Shown here: positions 23,988-33,453 of the stretch, in pieces | How positions within the stretch are numbered: the stretch's first letter is position 1 | How the letters are laid out: each line of letters starts with the position of its first letter | Assembly: GCA_000504425.1 (NCBI GenBank) | Contig: KI632513.1 | Coordinates: forward strand, 3,375,253 to 3,414,681 | Direction: 5' to 3' | DNA: 39,429 nt | DNA from: Rhodopseudomonas palustris JSC-3b | GTDB taxonomy: Bacteria > Pseudomonadota > Alphaproteobacteria > Rhizobiales > Xanthobacteraceae | The notes under the pieces: model-generated | Database searches by the model: none | What the model saw: the letters and a program-made list of their open reading frames with translations, nothing else | Told to the model about the DNA's origin: nothing | Position numbers and translations under genes: made by a program

Positions 23988-25574
23988 ATGAGGAATTTCC
24001 AGTTCGCTGGCCGCTCAACGGTTCATGCCCAGAATGCGATGGTTGCCAGCTCGCATCCGCAGGCCTCGCTGGCGGCGATCGAGATGCTGCGCGCCGGCGG
24101 CACGGCGGCCGATGCGGCGATCGCGGCCAGCGCGCTGCTGGCGGTGATCGAGCCGCAATCGACCGGGATCGGCGGCGATTGCTTCGCGCTTTATCAGCGT
24201 GGCGGCCAGGGGCCGATCGTGGCTTACAACGGTTCCGGGCGCGCGCCGCAGGCCGCGCATTGCGAGTGGTTTGTCGGGCAGGGCATTCATGCGATCCCTC
24301 TGACCAGCCCGCATGCGGTCACCATTCCCGGCGCGATCGATGCCTGGGCCACCATTTTGCGCGATCATGGCCGCTTTGGTCTCGATAAGGTGCTGCAACC
24401 GGCGATCGCCGCCGCCGAACAGGGCTATGTGGTGGCGCCGCGCATCGCGTTCGACTGGGCGCTTGGCTTTGACAAGCTGCGCAAGGGCGTCAACACCGCG
24501 CGCTATCTGCTGCCGCACGGCCAGGCCGCCGTCACCGGCGATGTCATCCGCCAGCCGGAACTGGCGGCGACCTTGCGGCTGATCGCCCAGCACGGTCCGG
24601 TTGGGTTTTATCAAGGCTTGGTCGCCGAAGACATGGTGGCGACGCTGCGCGCGATCGGCGGGCTGCACACGCTCGATGATTTCGCCGCCCACAAGACCGA
24701 AACCACCGTGCCGCTCAGCACCAACTACAAGGGCGTTGACGTCTGGCAATGTCCGCCAAACGGCCCCGGCGTCACCATGCTGGTGATGCTGAACGTGCTC
24801 AGCCTGCACGATCTGACGCAGTACGCGCCGCTCAGCGCCGAGCGCTTTCATCTTGAGGCCGAAGCCTCGCGCATCGCCTTCATGATGCGCGAACAGCATA
24901 TCGGCGACCCAGGTCACGTTGAGATCGATCTCGTCCGGCTGCTGTCGCGGGAATTTGCGGCCGAGTATGGCAACAAGATCCGCATGGACCGGATGCTGGA
25001 ACTGCCGCACGTCTCGCCGCCGATGCATCCGTCAACGGTGTATCTCACCGTGGTCGATCGCGATCGCAATGTCTGCTCGTTCATCAATTCGATCGCGCAT
25101 TCGTTCGGCTCGGCGATCATGTCCAACACCACCGGCGTGCTGCTGCAAAATCGCGGCGCCGGGTTCCGGGTCGAGCCCGGCCATCCCAATTGCATCGCGC
25201 CGCGCAAGCGTCCGCTGCACACCATCATTCCGAGCCTTGCCACCGAGAATGGCAAGGCGCGGATGGCGTTCGGCGTGATGGGCGGTCAATATCAGCCGGT
25301 CGGTCAGGTGCATGTGCTGACCAACATGCTCGATTACAGTCTCGACGTGCAGGAGGCGATCGATCTGCCGCGCGGCCTGCATTACGAGGGCATCTATCAG
25401 CTCGAAGATGGCGTGCCGGCCGAGACTGTGCAGACCCTGCAACAGATCGGTCATCACACCGCATCGATGACCGTGCCACATGGCGGTGGTCAGGCAATCT
25501 GGATCGATTGGGACAAGGGCACGCTGACTGGCGGTTCTGATCCGCGCAAGGATGGCTGCGCGCTCGGTTACTAA
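23988..25574 (+). CDS. Gamma-glutamyltransferase family protein
   Basis: This Ntn-hydrolase family protein of 528 residues should self-cleave into two subunits before the catalytic Thr, here T350 (MHPSTVYLTVVD). The N-terminal part has the conserved GGTAADAAIAASALLAVIEP and TGIGGDCFALY; the small subunit has NTTGVLLQNRGAGF and the MGGQYQPVGQ loop. It has no signal peptide, unlike classical periplasmic GGT. It fits the cytoplasmic YwrD-like branch, in which glutathione may not be the main substrate and some members act as acylases or oxamate amidohydrolases. ATG 23988 follows GGGAGGGTGAGGC. It is monocistronic and convergent with csbD. Confidence 0.9.
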   Translation: MRNFQFAGRSTVHAQNAMVASSHPQASLAAIEMLRAGGTAADAAIAASALLAVIEPQSTGIGGDCFALYQRGGQGPIVAYNGSGRAPQAAHCEWFVGQGIHAIPLTSPHAVTIPGAIDAWATILRDHGRFGLDKVLQPAIAAAEQGYVVAPRIAFDWALGFDKLRKGVNTARYLLPHGQAAVTGDVIRQPELAATLRLIAQHGPVGFYQGLVAEDMVATLRAIGGLHTLDDFAAHKTETTVPLSTNYKGVDVWQCPPNGPGVTMLVMLNVLSLHDLTQYAPLSAERFHLEAEASRIAFMMREQHIGDPGHVEIDLVRLLSREFAAEYGNKIRMDRMLELPHVSPPMHPSTVYLTVVDRDRNVCSFINSIAHSFGSAIMSNTTGVLLQNRGAGFRVEPGHPNCIAPRKRPLHTIIPSLATENGKARMAFGVMGGQYQPVGQVHVLTNMLDYSLDVQEAIDLPRGLHYEGIYQLEDGVPAETVQTLQQIGHHTASMTVPHGGGQAIWIDWDKGTLTGGSDPRKDGCALGY

Positions 25575-25648
25575 TCGCGATCATGATAGCCGATAGCGGA
25601 CGGTGCTGATCGCTCAGCACGCGGAAGTTGCTATCAAAAGATCACATG

Positions 25649-25671
25649 AAAAACCGGCCGTTTCCGGCCGG
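25649..25671 (-). terminator. Rho-independent terminator of csbD
   Basis: On the minus strand CCGGCCG and CGGCCGG pair perfectly around a GAAA tetraloop and are followed by TTTTTC. It lies 21 bases past the csbD stop. A textbook intrinsic terminator. Confidence 0.85.
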
Positions 25672-25692
25672 CTCGTCATGCGTGGTGTAAAA

Positions 25693-25908
25693 TCAGAGTT
25701 TCTTGTTGAGGAAGCCGGAGGCCTTGTTCGCGGCATCCTTGGTCGCTTCCTTGGCGTCGCCAAGCACCTGCTGGCCATGGCCCTTGGCTTCCTGCAAGGC
25801 GCCCTCGGCGCGCATCCGCTCGGAGCCGGTCGCCTCGCCGATGCCCTGCTTGGCCTTGCCGATCGCTTCGTTGGCGGCGCCCTTGATCTTATCCATGGTG
25901 CTACCCAT
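25693..25908 (-). CDS. CsbD-family stress-response protein
   Basis: This 71-residue hydrophilic protein is of the CsbD family, small abundant proteins induced by general stress whose biochemical role is unknown. It begins [22 protein letters not shown] and ends [15 protein letters not shown], with repeating A/K/E heptads typical of the family. ATG 25908 follows AGAGGAG by eight bases; a longer frame to 26025 is not supported. An EcfG-like promoter candidate lies about 45 bases upstream, and a strong terminator follows. It is divergent from the hybrid kinase. Confidence 0.88.
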   Translation of the reverse strand: MGSTMDKIKGAANEAIGKAKQGIGEATGSERMRAEGALQEAKGHGQQVLGDAKEATKDAANKASGFLNKKL

Positions 25909-25954
25909 CGCGGTTCTCCTCTTGGTTGGTAGTGGCGTTGCTGGCGGCTCAACA

Positions 25955-25978
25955 ATCGATAGCCGCGGCATTGGTTCC
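25955..25978 (-). promoter_or_regulatory. Candidate EcfG-type promoter of csbD
   Basis: On the minus strand GGAAC (25978-25974) is followed after 15 bases by CGAT (25958-25955), close to the GGAAC-N15/17-CGTT general-stress consensus of alphaproteobacteria. csbD genes commonly belong to that regulon. One base of the -10 differs and the spacer is at the short end. Confidence 0.35.
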
Positions 25979-26042
25979 CGCGATCGGCACGGCGGCGTGC
26001 GACTGGCGCTCGTTGTTTCGTTCAACCCTGCGCTGAATAGCT

Positions 26043-26059
26043 TGGTGAACTGTTCACCA
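26043..26059. promoter_or_regulatory. Palindrome TGGTGAA-CTG-TTCACCA
   Basis: This is a perfect 7-bp inverted repeat with a 3-base centre, between csbD and the hybrid kinase. Its length and symmetry suit a dimeric repressor (GntR, LacI or TetR type). The regulator is not evident; it could act on either gene. Confidence 0.4.
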
Positions 26060-26292
26060 TAGTCGGGCTGCTACCGTCGCTGCCGGCAACCGCATGGTAT
26101 TATGTGCAGGTCGCGGCAATTCTAATTAACGGAACGGCAGGGGCCACGGCGACAGATTACGTCGATGGTTGACGTGGGCACAGCAGGGACAGCGCGCAAA
26201 CTCGATCGAGCTGCCGGTCGGCAGCACGTTGCGCGACGCGCGCGGGCCGGCTCGTGTTGCGTAAGGTCGCTATCCCGATTCGAGAACAGGCC

Positions 26293-28980
26293 ATGAAAGC
26301 GCCGCCGGCGATGTCGACCTCGGACAAGTCCGTTCCCTTAGCGGGGCCAGCCGGCATCAGCCGTTTGACCGCCGGGGTCGCCGCGCTGCTCAAGTCCGGT
26401 CCGGCGCAAGAATCCGCCGAAGAACTCAGCGAACGCGAACGACGCCGGATCCGCGCCGCCCAGATCGACAGCGTGACGCGCATGACGCCGTTCACGATGG
26501 CGATCAATGTCTGCAACGCGCTGCTGGTGGTGGCGACCTTCTGGAATTCCGGCTCAAACGGTTTTCTGATCAGCTGGCTGCTGGCGATCGTGCTGATCGC
26601 GGTGATGGCGATTGGATCGTGGCAGCGCATCCGCCGCAACAAGCCCAAGGAAGCCTCGCGGCGCGGGCTGACGCGCATGACGGTGCAGGCGTTCTTGCTT
26701 GCGCTGGTGTGGGGCGTGGTGCCGATCGTGCTGTTTCCCAGCGCCCCGCCAATCTATCAGCTGATCCTGGCCTGCCTAATGACCGGCATGATCGCCGGCG
26801 GCGCGTTCTCGCTATCCACCGTGCCGCGCGCCGGGCTGGCCTACACCTGGACGTTATCGCTCGCCTCGGCCGGTGCGCTGCTGCTGTGTGACGGCGAAGT
26901 CTATGCCGTCACCGCGGTGTTCCTGCTGCTGTACACCACGTTCCTGTCGCGCAATCTGACCTCGCACGGCCATCTGTTTGTCGACAATCTGTGCTCCAAG
27001 ATGGAGCTGCAGCGCCAGACCGACATCATTTCGCTGCTGCTCAAGGATTTTCAGGCCAATTCGGCCGATTGGCTGTGGCAGACCGACACCGACGGCCGTC
27101 TGGTGTCGATCCCCGATCGCTTTGCCGAGGCGGCGCAGCTGCCGCTCAATCTGCTGCGCGGCGCCACCCTGACTGACGTGCTGGCCTTGCTGTGCCCCGA
27201 CGATCAGGAAACCGCCACCAGGATCACCGCGACCTTGGCGCAGGGCGTGCCCTTGCACGACGTCTCGATCCAGGTGGTCGCCGGCGGCAAGCCGCGCTGC
27301 TGGTCGATCTCGGCCAAGCCGGTGCATGATCATGACGGCCGGTTCGCGGGCTATCGCGGCGTGTGCCGTGATGTCACCGAGCGCTGGCGCGCCGAACGGG
27401 CCGAGGCCGAGAACCGCGCCAAGTCGGAATTTCTGGCGATGATGAGTCACGAGATCCGCACGCCGATGAATGGCGTGCTCGGGCTCGCCAACATGCTGCT
27501 GGAAACCAAGCTCGATCCCGAACAGCACCATGCGGTGTCGGTGATCCGCGATTCCGGCGACAATCTGCAGCGTATCCTCAACGACATTCTCGATCTGTCG
27601 AAGCTGGAAGCCGGCCGATTCCAGTTCGAGACCGTCGATTTTTCCGCGGTGGCGATGACCGAGGCGGTGTCCGCGGTGATCGGGCCGATGGCGCGCAACA
27701 AGGGGCTGACGCTCGAGATCGATATCGCCGACAATCTGCCCAAGGCGTTGAGCGGCGACGTGGCCCGCATCCGCCAGGTGCTGATCAACCTTGCATCCAA
27801 TGCAGTGAAATTCACCGAACGCGGCGGCGTCACCATCAAGGTGACCTGCAGCGCCGACAGCGACAAGATGGTGTCGGTGGACTGGCGGGTGTCCGACACC
27901 GGCATCGGCATCGCCGAGGACCGGGTCGGCATGCTGTTCAGCGATTTCGCGCAGGCCGATGTCTCCATCAACCGGCGCTTTGGCGGCACCGGGCTGGGGC
28001 TCGCGATCAGCCGGCGCATTGTCGAGCAGATGGGCGGCGCGATCGGCGTCGACTCGGTGCACGGCCAGGGCAGCACCTTCTATTTCCGGCTGCAATTGCC
28101 GGTCAGCGACCGGCTGATCTCCGATCACCGGCTCGATCGGGTTGGCGCGGACGATCTGCGCATGCGCATTGCGATGCTCGGGCGGCCGCTGCGGGTGCTG
28201 ATCGCCGAAGACGACCGCACCAATCAGCTGGTCGTCACCAAGATGCTGCAGGAATTCGAGGCCGAGATCCGGCTGGTGGAAGATGGCGTGCAGGCCGTCG
28301 AAGCGCTGGAAGAGGCCAAATACGACATCGTGCTGATGGATCTGCGCATGCCCAATATGGATGGGCTGGCCGCCACCAAGGCGATCCGCGCCCATGGCGG
28401 GCAATATGCCGTGCTGCCGATCATCGCGCTCACCGCCAATGCTTTCCCGGAAGACGTCACGCAATGCCGCGAAGCCGGGATGAGCGATTTCCTGGCCAAG
28501 CCACTGCGCAAGCCGGCGCTGGTCGCCGCGATCCTGCGCGCGCTGCGCGGCGGCGCCAAAGCGTTCGCGCTGCCGGTCGCGGATCGGATCGCGCCGGAGG
28601 CGCCGCAGCTTCAGATCAAGGGACCCGTCACCAGCCAGCACCCCGGCCGCCGCGCTTTGCAGCAGCTCAGCGATGAAATCGGCCACGATCAGGTGCAGCA
28701 GATGATTGAGCTGTTCGTCAGCGAAACGGCGCGCCGCGCCGGCGAGATGCAGCGTTTTGCCGAAGGCGACGACCGCGAGGCGATCAGCCTGGAGGCGCAT
28801 TCCATCAAGGGCGGCGCGCGTTTGCTCGGCCTGCCGGAGATTGCTGATCTCGCGCGCACCATCGAAAGCCAGTCGGCCGAGATCGCGGCCGACGAGCTGC
28901 GCGCGCTCGGCGACCAGCTTGAGGCCGCCTTGCAGCGCGCCGAACAGGACCTGCGGCAACAGGTGTTGCAGCACTGCTGA
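26293..28980 (+). CDS. Hybrid sensor histidine kinase with receiver and Hpt domains
   Basis: This tripartite membrane kinase of about 895 residues carries a complete phosphorelay in one chain. About six TM helices (roughly 65-220) lead into a PAS domain (about 255-365), HisKA with H386 ([12 protein letters not shown]), and HATPase with N-box [10 protein letters not shown]1 SDTGIGI and G2 [11 protein letters not shown] receiver follows with phospho-acceptor D683 ([12 protein letters not shown]), then an Hpt domain with H836 ([13 protein letters not shown]). No response regulator is adjacent, so the Hpt must signal to an unlinked partner. ATG 26293 is preferred; the frame is open to a GTG at 26254, and neither has a strong ribosome site. 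The signal is unknown; the TM region does not match a named sensor type I can cite. Confidence 0.92.
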   Translation: MKAPPAMSTSDKSVPLAGPAGISRLTAGVAALLKSGPAQESAEELSERERRRIRAAQIDSVTRMTPFTMAINVCNALLVVATFWNSGSNGFLISWLLAIVLIAVMAIGSWQRIRRNKPKEASRRGLTRMTVQAFLLALVWGVVPIVLFPSAPPIYQLILACLMTGMIAGGAFSLSTVPRAGLAYTWTLSLASAGALLLCDGEVYAVTAVFLLLYTTFLSRNLTSHGHLFVDNLCSKMELQRQTDIISLLLKDFQANSADWLWQTDTDGRLVSIPDRFAEAAQLPLNLLRGATLTDVLALLCPDDQETATRITATLAQGVPLHDVSIQVVAGGKPRCWSISAKPVHDHDGRFAGYRGVCRDVTERWRAERAEAENRAKSEFLAMMSHEIRTPMNGVLGLANMLLETKLDPEQHHAVSVIRDSGDNLQRILNDILDLSKLEAGRFQFETVDFSAVAMTEAVSAVIGPMARNKGLTLEIDIADNLPKALSGDVARIRQVLINLASNAVKFTERGGVTIKVTCSADSDKMVSVDWRVSDTGIGIAEDRVGMLFSDFAQADVSINRRFGGTGLGLAISRRIVEQMGGAIGVDSVHGQGSTFYFRLQLPVSDRLISDHRLDRVGADDLRMRIAMLGRPLRVLIAEDDRTNQLVVTKMLQEFEAEIRLVEDGVQAVEALEEAKYDIVLMDLRMPNMDGLAATKAIRAHGGQYAVLPIIALTANAFPEDVTQCREAGMSDFLAKPLRKPALVAAILRALRGGAKAFALPVADRIAPEAPQLQIKGPVTSQHPGRRALQQLSDEIGHDQVQQMIELFVSETARRAGEMQRFAEGDDREAISLEAHSIKGGARLLGLPEIADLARTIESQSAEIAADELRALGDQLEAALQRAEQDLRQQVLQHC

Positions 28981-28988
28981 GCTTGGCG

Positions 28989-29013
28989 GCTGCCGGGCAG
29001 CTTGGATTTTTGG
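28989..29013 (+). terminator. Possible terminator after the hybrid kinase
   Basis: GCTGC/GCAGC (28989-29001) form a short stem with a three-base loop. It is followed by TTGGATTTTT, eight bases past the stop codon. The stem is short but the position and T-run are right. Confidence 0.4.
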
Positions 29014-29110
29014 TTTGCGGATGGCCGAGACGTGAGGCTGGCGCTGCTGGGCGCCCGGTCAAGCTTGCGACGGCGCGTTAATGTCGCATTGAGGTTACCG
29101 AAATTGATCG

Positions 29111-29134
29111 CTGACGATTATTGACATTCGTCAG
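29111..29134 (+). promoter_or_regulatory. Operator palindrome over a -35 element, RND efflux operon
   Basis: CTGACGA (29111-29117) and TCGTCAG (29128-29134) are perfect inverted repeats with a 10-base spacer, a typical TetR-family operator size. The spacer contains TTGACA (29121-29126), a consensus -35 element, about 60 bases before the adaptor start. Binding would block RNA polymerase. The TetR encoded at the end of the same operon is the obvious ligand (inference). No good -10 follows at 17 bases. Confidence 0.55.
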
Positions 29135-29181
29135 TCCTCACGCCAGTTTCTGACAAACGATCTCAACGGGAAGGACGTCAG

Positions 29182-30285
29182 ATGCCGGTTGTTGCGGGTT
29201 TCGCCGGGTCTCGCGGGGTGCGTGGCGCGCTGGCCATCGGGCTGCTGCTGATGCTTGCCGGTTGCGGCGACAGCCAGCCGAAAGCCGAAGCCAAGCCGCG
29301 CCCGGTGCTGGTCACCACCGTTCACTATCAGCAGCAGGCCGCCGAGCGCAGTTTCGTCGGCACCATCCGGCCGCGAATTGAAACCGATGTCGGGTTCCGG
29401 GTCGGCGGCAAGATCGCCTCACGACTGGTGGAAGTCGGCGATGTGGTGGATGTCGGCCAGCCGCTGGCGACGCTCGACGAGGCCGATCTCAAACTGCAAG
29501 CCGAGCAGGCGGAAGCCGAGTTTCGCGCCGCCAGTGGCGTGCTCAACCAGGCGGTGGCAGCCGAGACCCGGGCGCGCGAGCTGCGCGGCAAGGGCTGGTC
29601 CACCGATGCGCAAATGGATCAGGCCAAAGCCAGCGCCGAGGAGGCGCGCGGCCGCTTCAACCGCGCGCAGCGTTCGGTGGAACTGACCCGCAACAGCCTG
29701 TCCTATGCGACCCTGGTGGCCGACAGTAAGGCCGTGGTGACCGCCACGCTGATCAATCCCGGCCAGGTGGTGGCCGCGGGCCAGGCAGCGATCCGGGTGG
29801 CGCGGCTTGCTGATAAGGAAGTCGCGGTCTCAATCCCGGAAACGCTGATCGGCCGCGCCAAGACCGGCACAGCCACCGTGACGCTGTGGTCGAACCCGGA
29901 CCGGAAATATCCGGTGACTCTGCGCGAGATTGCCCCGACCGCCGATCCCGCGACCCGCACCTATCTCGCCAAATTCTCCATGCCCAATGCCGATGACGAC
30001 GTGGTGTTTGGCATGACCGCGACCCTGACCCTGGCCGATCCGGCCAGCGACCGGGTGGCGCGGCTGCCGCTGTCGGCGCTGTTCAATCGCGGCACCGGGC
30101 CCTCGCTCTATGTGGTTGGCGCCGGCGGTGAGCTGACGCTCAAGCCGGTCACTGTCAAAGCCTATGAGAGCAAAGAGGTGGTGATCGCCGGCGGCGTCGA
30201 GGAAGGCGCCCAGGTGGTGGTGCTCGGCGTCCATAAGCTCGATCCGGCCGACAAGGTCCGGACGATGTCATCGCTGTCCTTCTGA
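29182..30285 (+). CDS. RND efflux periplasmic adaptor (membrane fusion) lipoprotein
   Basis: This 367-residue adaptor links the RND pump to an outer-membrane channel. It has a lipoprotein signal peptide with lipobox LAGC (Cys28 anchor). A barrel-sandwich/lipoyl half follows (VGFRVGGKIASRLVEVGD), then a coiled-coil hairpin (about 100-170), the second lipoyl half (ISPGxxV-like INPGQVVAAGQ), a beta barrel and a membrane-proximal domain. ATG 29182 follows AAGGA by seven bases. It lies 12 bases before the pump gene, so the two are one operon. No outer-membrane factor is encoded here, so a TolC-like protein must come from elsewhere in the genome. Confidence 0.95.
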   Translation: MPVVAGFAGSRGVRGALAIGLLLMLAGCGDSQPKAEAKPRPVLVTTVHYQQQAAERSFVGTIRPRIETDVGFRVGGKIASRLVEVGDVVDVGQPLATLDEADLKLQAEQAEAEFRAASGVLNQAVAAETRARELRGKGWSTDAQMDQAKASAEEARGRFNRAQRSVELTRNSLSYATLVADSKAVVTATLINPGQVVAAGQAAIRVARLADKEVAVSIPETLIGRAKTGTATVTLWSNPDRKYPVTLREIAPTADPATRTYLAKFSMPNADDDVVFGMTATLTLADPASDRVARLPLSALFNRGTGPSLYVVGAGGELTLKPVTVKAYESKEVVIAGGVEEGAQVVVLGVHKLDPADKVRTMSSLSF

Positions 30286-30297
30286 CGGGAGCGCCCC

Positions 30298-33200
30298 ATG
30301 CGACGCATGAACCTCTCGGCGTGGTCGGTGCGCCATCCGGCGCTGATCCTATTCATGATGGTGGCGCTGGCCGCGGCCGGGCTGTTTTCCTATCAGCGGC
30401 TCGGGCGCGCTGAAGACCCGTCCTTCACCATCAAGCTGGTGATCGTCACCGCGATCTGGCCAGGCGCGACCGCCGCCGAGATGCAGACCCAGGTCGCCGA
30501 CCCGATCGAAAAGAAGCTGCAGGAACTGCCGCATTTCGACAAGGTGCAGACCTATTCCAAGCCGGCCTTCACCGCGATGACGGTGACCTTCAAGGACAAC
30601 ACCCCGCCGAAGGAAGTGCCGGAGCTGTTCTATCAGCTGCGCAAGAAGATCTCCGACATCAAGGCCGAGCTGCCGGCCAATCTGATCGGGCCTAATTTCA
30701 ACGACGAATATGGCGACGTCGACTCGATCCTGTACACCATGACCGGCGATGGCGCCGACTACGCGCAGCTCAAGAAGGTCGCCGAAGCGCTGCGCCAGCA
30801 TCTGTTGCACGTGCCCGGCGTCACCAAGGTCAATTTGTACGGTACCCAGGACGAGAAGATCTATGTCGACTTCTCGCACGCCAAGCTGGCGACGCTCGGC
30901 GTCACGCCGCAGGTGCTGTTCGACTCGCTCGCCAAGCAGAACGCGGTGGTGCCGGCCGGCACGGTGGAAACGTCATCGCAGCGCGTCGCGCTGCGCGTCA
31001 CCGGCGCGCTCGACGGCGCCAAGGCGGTCGCGGAAACGCCGGTTGAAAGCAATGGCCGCGTGTTCCGGCTCGGCGATATCGCCACCGTGTCGCGCGGCTT
31101 TGTCGATCCGCCCGACTACATGGTGCGGCAGAAGGGCGAACCGGCGATCGGCGTTGGCGTGGTCACTGCCAAGGGCGCCAATATTCTCGATGTCGGCCAC
31201 AACGTCACCAAGGCGACCGGCACCTTCATGGCCGAGGTGCCGCAAGGCATCAGCATCGAGCAGATCGCCGATCAGCCGCTGGTGGTCGAGCACGCGGTCG
31301 GCGAGTTCATGCGCTCGTTCGTGGAAGCGCTGGTGATCGTGCTGTTCGTCAGCTTCCTGGCGCTTGGCTGGCGCACCGGCTTGGTGGTGGCGCTGTCGGT
31401 GCCGCTGGTGCTGGCGATTGTGTTTCTGGTGATGAGCACCATGTCGATCGACCTGCATCGCGTCACGCTCGGCGCGCTGATCATCGCGCTCGGGCTGCTG
31501 GTCGATGACGCCATCATCGCGGTCGAGATGATGGTGGTGAAGATGGAGCAGGGCTGGGACCGCATGAAAGCGGCGTCGTTCGCCTGGGAATCGACGGCGT
31601 TTCCGATGCTGACCGGCACGCTGGTCACGGTCGCGGGCTTTCTGCCGATCGGCTTTGCCAATTCGTCGGTCGGTGAATATGCCGGTGGCATTTTCTGGAT
31701 CGTGGCGATCGCGCTGGTGGCGTCGTGGTTCGTGGCGGTGATCTTCACGCCCTATATCGGCGTCAAGCTGCTGCCCGATTTCGCCGGCCGGGCGGGCCAC
31801 AATCCCGATGAAGTCTATCAGACCCGCATCTACCGCACGCTGCGCGCCGGCATTCGCTGGTGCGTGCAGTATCGCCTCACGGTGGTGCTGGCGACCATCG
31901 CGATCTTCATTGTCGCTGTGCTCGGCTTTGGCCGGGTGCAGCAGCAGTTCTTCCCGCTGTCGGAGCGGCCGGAGCTGTTCTTGCAGCTGCGTCATCCGGA
32001 AGGCACCGCCTTCAATGTGACGATGGAGACCGTCAAAGAGGCAGAAAAGCTGCTCAAGGACGACAAGGACATTGCCACTTACACCGCCTATGTCGGCAAG
32101 GGCTCGCCGCGGTTCTGGATGGGGCTCAACCCGCAATTGCCGAACGAGTCGTTCGCCGAGCTGGTGATCGTTACCAAGGACGTCGAAGCCCGCGAGCGCG
32201 TCAAGGCGCGGCTCGAAGAGGCCGCGCATCAGGGCCATCTGTCGCAGGCGCGCGTCCGGGTCGATCGCTTCAATTTCGGCCCGCCGGTCGGCTTCCCGGT
32301 CCAGTTCCGGGTGATCGGGCCTGATGCCGCGACGGTGCGCGACATCGCCTATCGCGTGCTCGAAGTGGCCAAGGCCAATCGCAATCTGATCGATCCGCAT
32401 CTCGATTGGAACGAGCAGACCCCGTATCTGAAACTGGTGATCGATCAGGACCGCGCCCGCGCGCTCGGGCTGACGCCGCAGGATGTCGCGCAATCGCTCG
32501 GCATGCTGATCAATGGCACCCAGATCACCACGGTTCGTGATGGTGTCGAGAAGGTCGGCGTGGTGGCGCGCGCGGTCGCCTCGGAGCGGCTCGATCTCAG
32601 CCGGATCAGCGATCTCACCATCACTTCGCGCAATGGCGTGCCGGTGCCGGTGTCGCAGATCGCCAAGGTCGAATACGCCCACGAAGAACCGATCCTGTGG
32701 CGCCGCAATCGCGACATGGCGATCACGGTGCGCGGCGATGTGGTCGAGGGCGTGCAGGCGCCGGATGTGACCAACGCGATCTGGCCGCAGCTCAAGGAGA
32801 TCCGCGATAGCCTGCAGCCGGCCTACCGGATCGAGATCGGCGGTGCGGTGGAAGAATCGGCCAAGGGCAATGCCTCGATCTTCATCCTGTTCCCGGTGAT
32901 GGTGGTGATCATGCTCGGGCTGCTGATGATCCAGCTGCAAAGCTTTCCGCGGCTGGTGCTGGTGTTCCTCACCGCGCCGCTCGGCATCATCGGCGCCTCG
33001 CTCGGCCTCAATGTCGGCCATCAGCCATTCGGCTTCGTGGCGCTGCTGGGCCTGATCGCGCTGGCCGGCATGATCATGCGCAACACCGTGATCCTGGTCG
33101 ATCAGATCGAGAGCGACGTCGCCCACGGGCTGACGCGGCGCGAAGCGATTGTCGAGGCCACTGTGCGCCGCGCCCGGCCGGTGGTGCTGACGGCGCTGGC

Positions 33201-33435
33201 TGCGATCCTGGCGATGATCCCGCTGGCGCGCTCGGCATTCTGGAGCCCGATGGCGATCACCATCATGGGCGGGCTGTTCGTCGCGACCTTCCTGACGCTG
33301 TTCTATCTGCCGGGGCTGTACGCGCTCTGGTTCCGCAAAACCTTGGATGATGCGGGACCTGGTGCGGCCTCCAATGTTGCGCCGCAACCGAGCGCGCGCA
33401 GCAACCGGATTTCACTTGCCGCCGCGGCCGAATGA
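30298..33435 (+). CDS. RND efflux pump (AcrB/HAE-1 type permease)
   Basis: This 1045-residue inner-membrane proton/drug antiporter has the full RND layout: TM1 at about 14-33, a large periplasmic domain, TM2-6, TM7, a second periplasmic domain and TM8-12. The proton-relay aspartates of TM4 are D403 and D404 (GLLVDDAIIAVE). The LGRAEDPSFTIK stretch after TM1 marks a known RND branch that also carries GMIMRNTVILVDQI in TM10, where AcrB has K940 and this protein has Arg. GGGAG lies six bases before the ATG. No outer-membrane channel gene follows. Probable substrates are amphiphilic drugs, solvents or aromatic acids, not predictable further. Confidence 0.96.
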   Translation: MRRMNLSAWSVRHPALILFMMVALAAAGLFSYQRLGRAEDPSFTIKLVIVTAIWPGATAAEMQTQVADPIEKKLQELPHFDKVQTYSKPAFTAMTVTFKDNTPPKEVPELFYQLRKKISDIKAELPANLIGPNFNDEYGDVDSILYTMTGDGADYAQLKKVAEALRQHLLHVPGVTKVNLYGTQDEKIYVDFSHAKLATLGVTPQVLFDSLAKQNAVVPAGTVETSSQRVALRVTGALDGAKAVAETPVESNGRVFRLGDIATVSRGFVDPPDYMVRQKGEPAIGVGVVTAKGANILDVGHNVTKATGTFMAEVPQGISIEQIADQPLVVEHAVGEFMRSFVEALVIVLFVSFLALGWRTGLVVALSVPLVLAIVFLVMSTMSIDLHRVTLGALIIALGLLVDDAIIAVEMMVVKMEQGWDRMKAASFAWESTAFPMLTGTLVTVAGFLPIGFANSSVGEYAGGIFWIVAIALVASWFVAVIFTPYIGVKLLPDFAGRAGHNPDEVYQTRIYRTLRAGIRWCVQYRLTVVLATIAIFIVAVLGFGRVQQQFFPLSERPELFLQLRHPEGTAFNVTMETVKEAEKLLKDDKDIATYTAYVGKGSPRFWMGLNPQLPNESFAELVIVTKDVEARERVKARLEEAAHQGHLSQARVRVDRFNFGPPVGFPVQFRVIGPDAATVRDIAYRVLEVAKANRNLIDPHLDWNEQTPYLKLVIDQDRARALGLTPQDVAQSLGMLINGTQITTVRDGVEKVGVVARAVASERLDLSRISDLTITSRNGVPVPVSQIAKVEYAHEEPILWRRNRDMAITVRGDVVEGVQAPDVTNAIWPQLKEIRDSLQPAYRIEIGGAVEESAKGNASIFILFPVMVVIMLGLLMIQLQSFPRLVLVFLTAPLGIIGASLGLNVGHQPFGFVALLGLIALAGMIMRNTVILVDQIESDVAHGLTRREAIVEATVRRARPVVLTALAAILAMIPLARSAFWSPMAITIMGGLFVATFLTLFYLPGLYALWFRKTLDDAGPGAASNVAPQPSARSNRISLAAAAE

Positions 33436-33453
33436 ATGAAAATTGGATGTGAG

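Larger units (their letters stand above)
25909..26292. other. Shared upstream region of csbD and the hybrid kinase
   Basis: No gene is seen. It contains the EcfG-like candidate for csbD and a perfect TGGTGAA-CTG-TTCACCA palindrome, and must hold the kinase promoter, which I cannot place. Confidence 0.5.

Noticed and set aside
26854-28974. Long minus-strand open frame opposite the hybrid kinase
   Set aside because: Composition is dominated by H, R, G and Q and no family is seen; the plus strand encodes a full hybrid kinase.
30973-33387. Long minus-strand open frame opposite the RND pump
   Set aside because: Extremely His/Asp/Arg-rich and without motifs; antisense to an intact pump gene.
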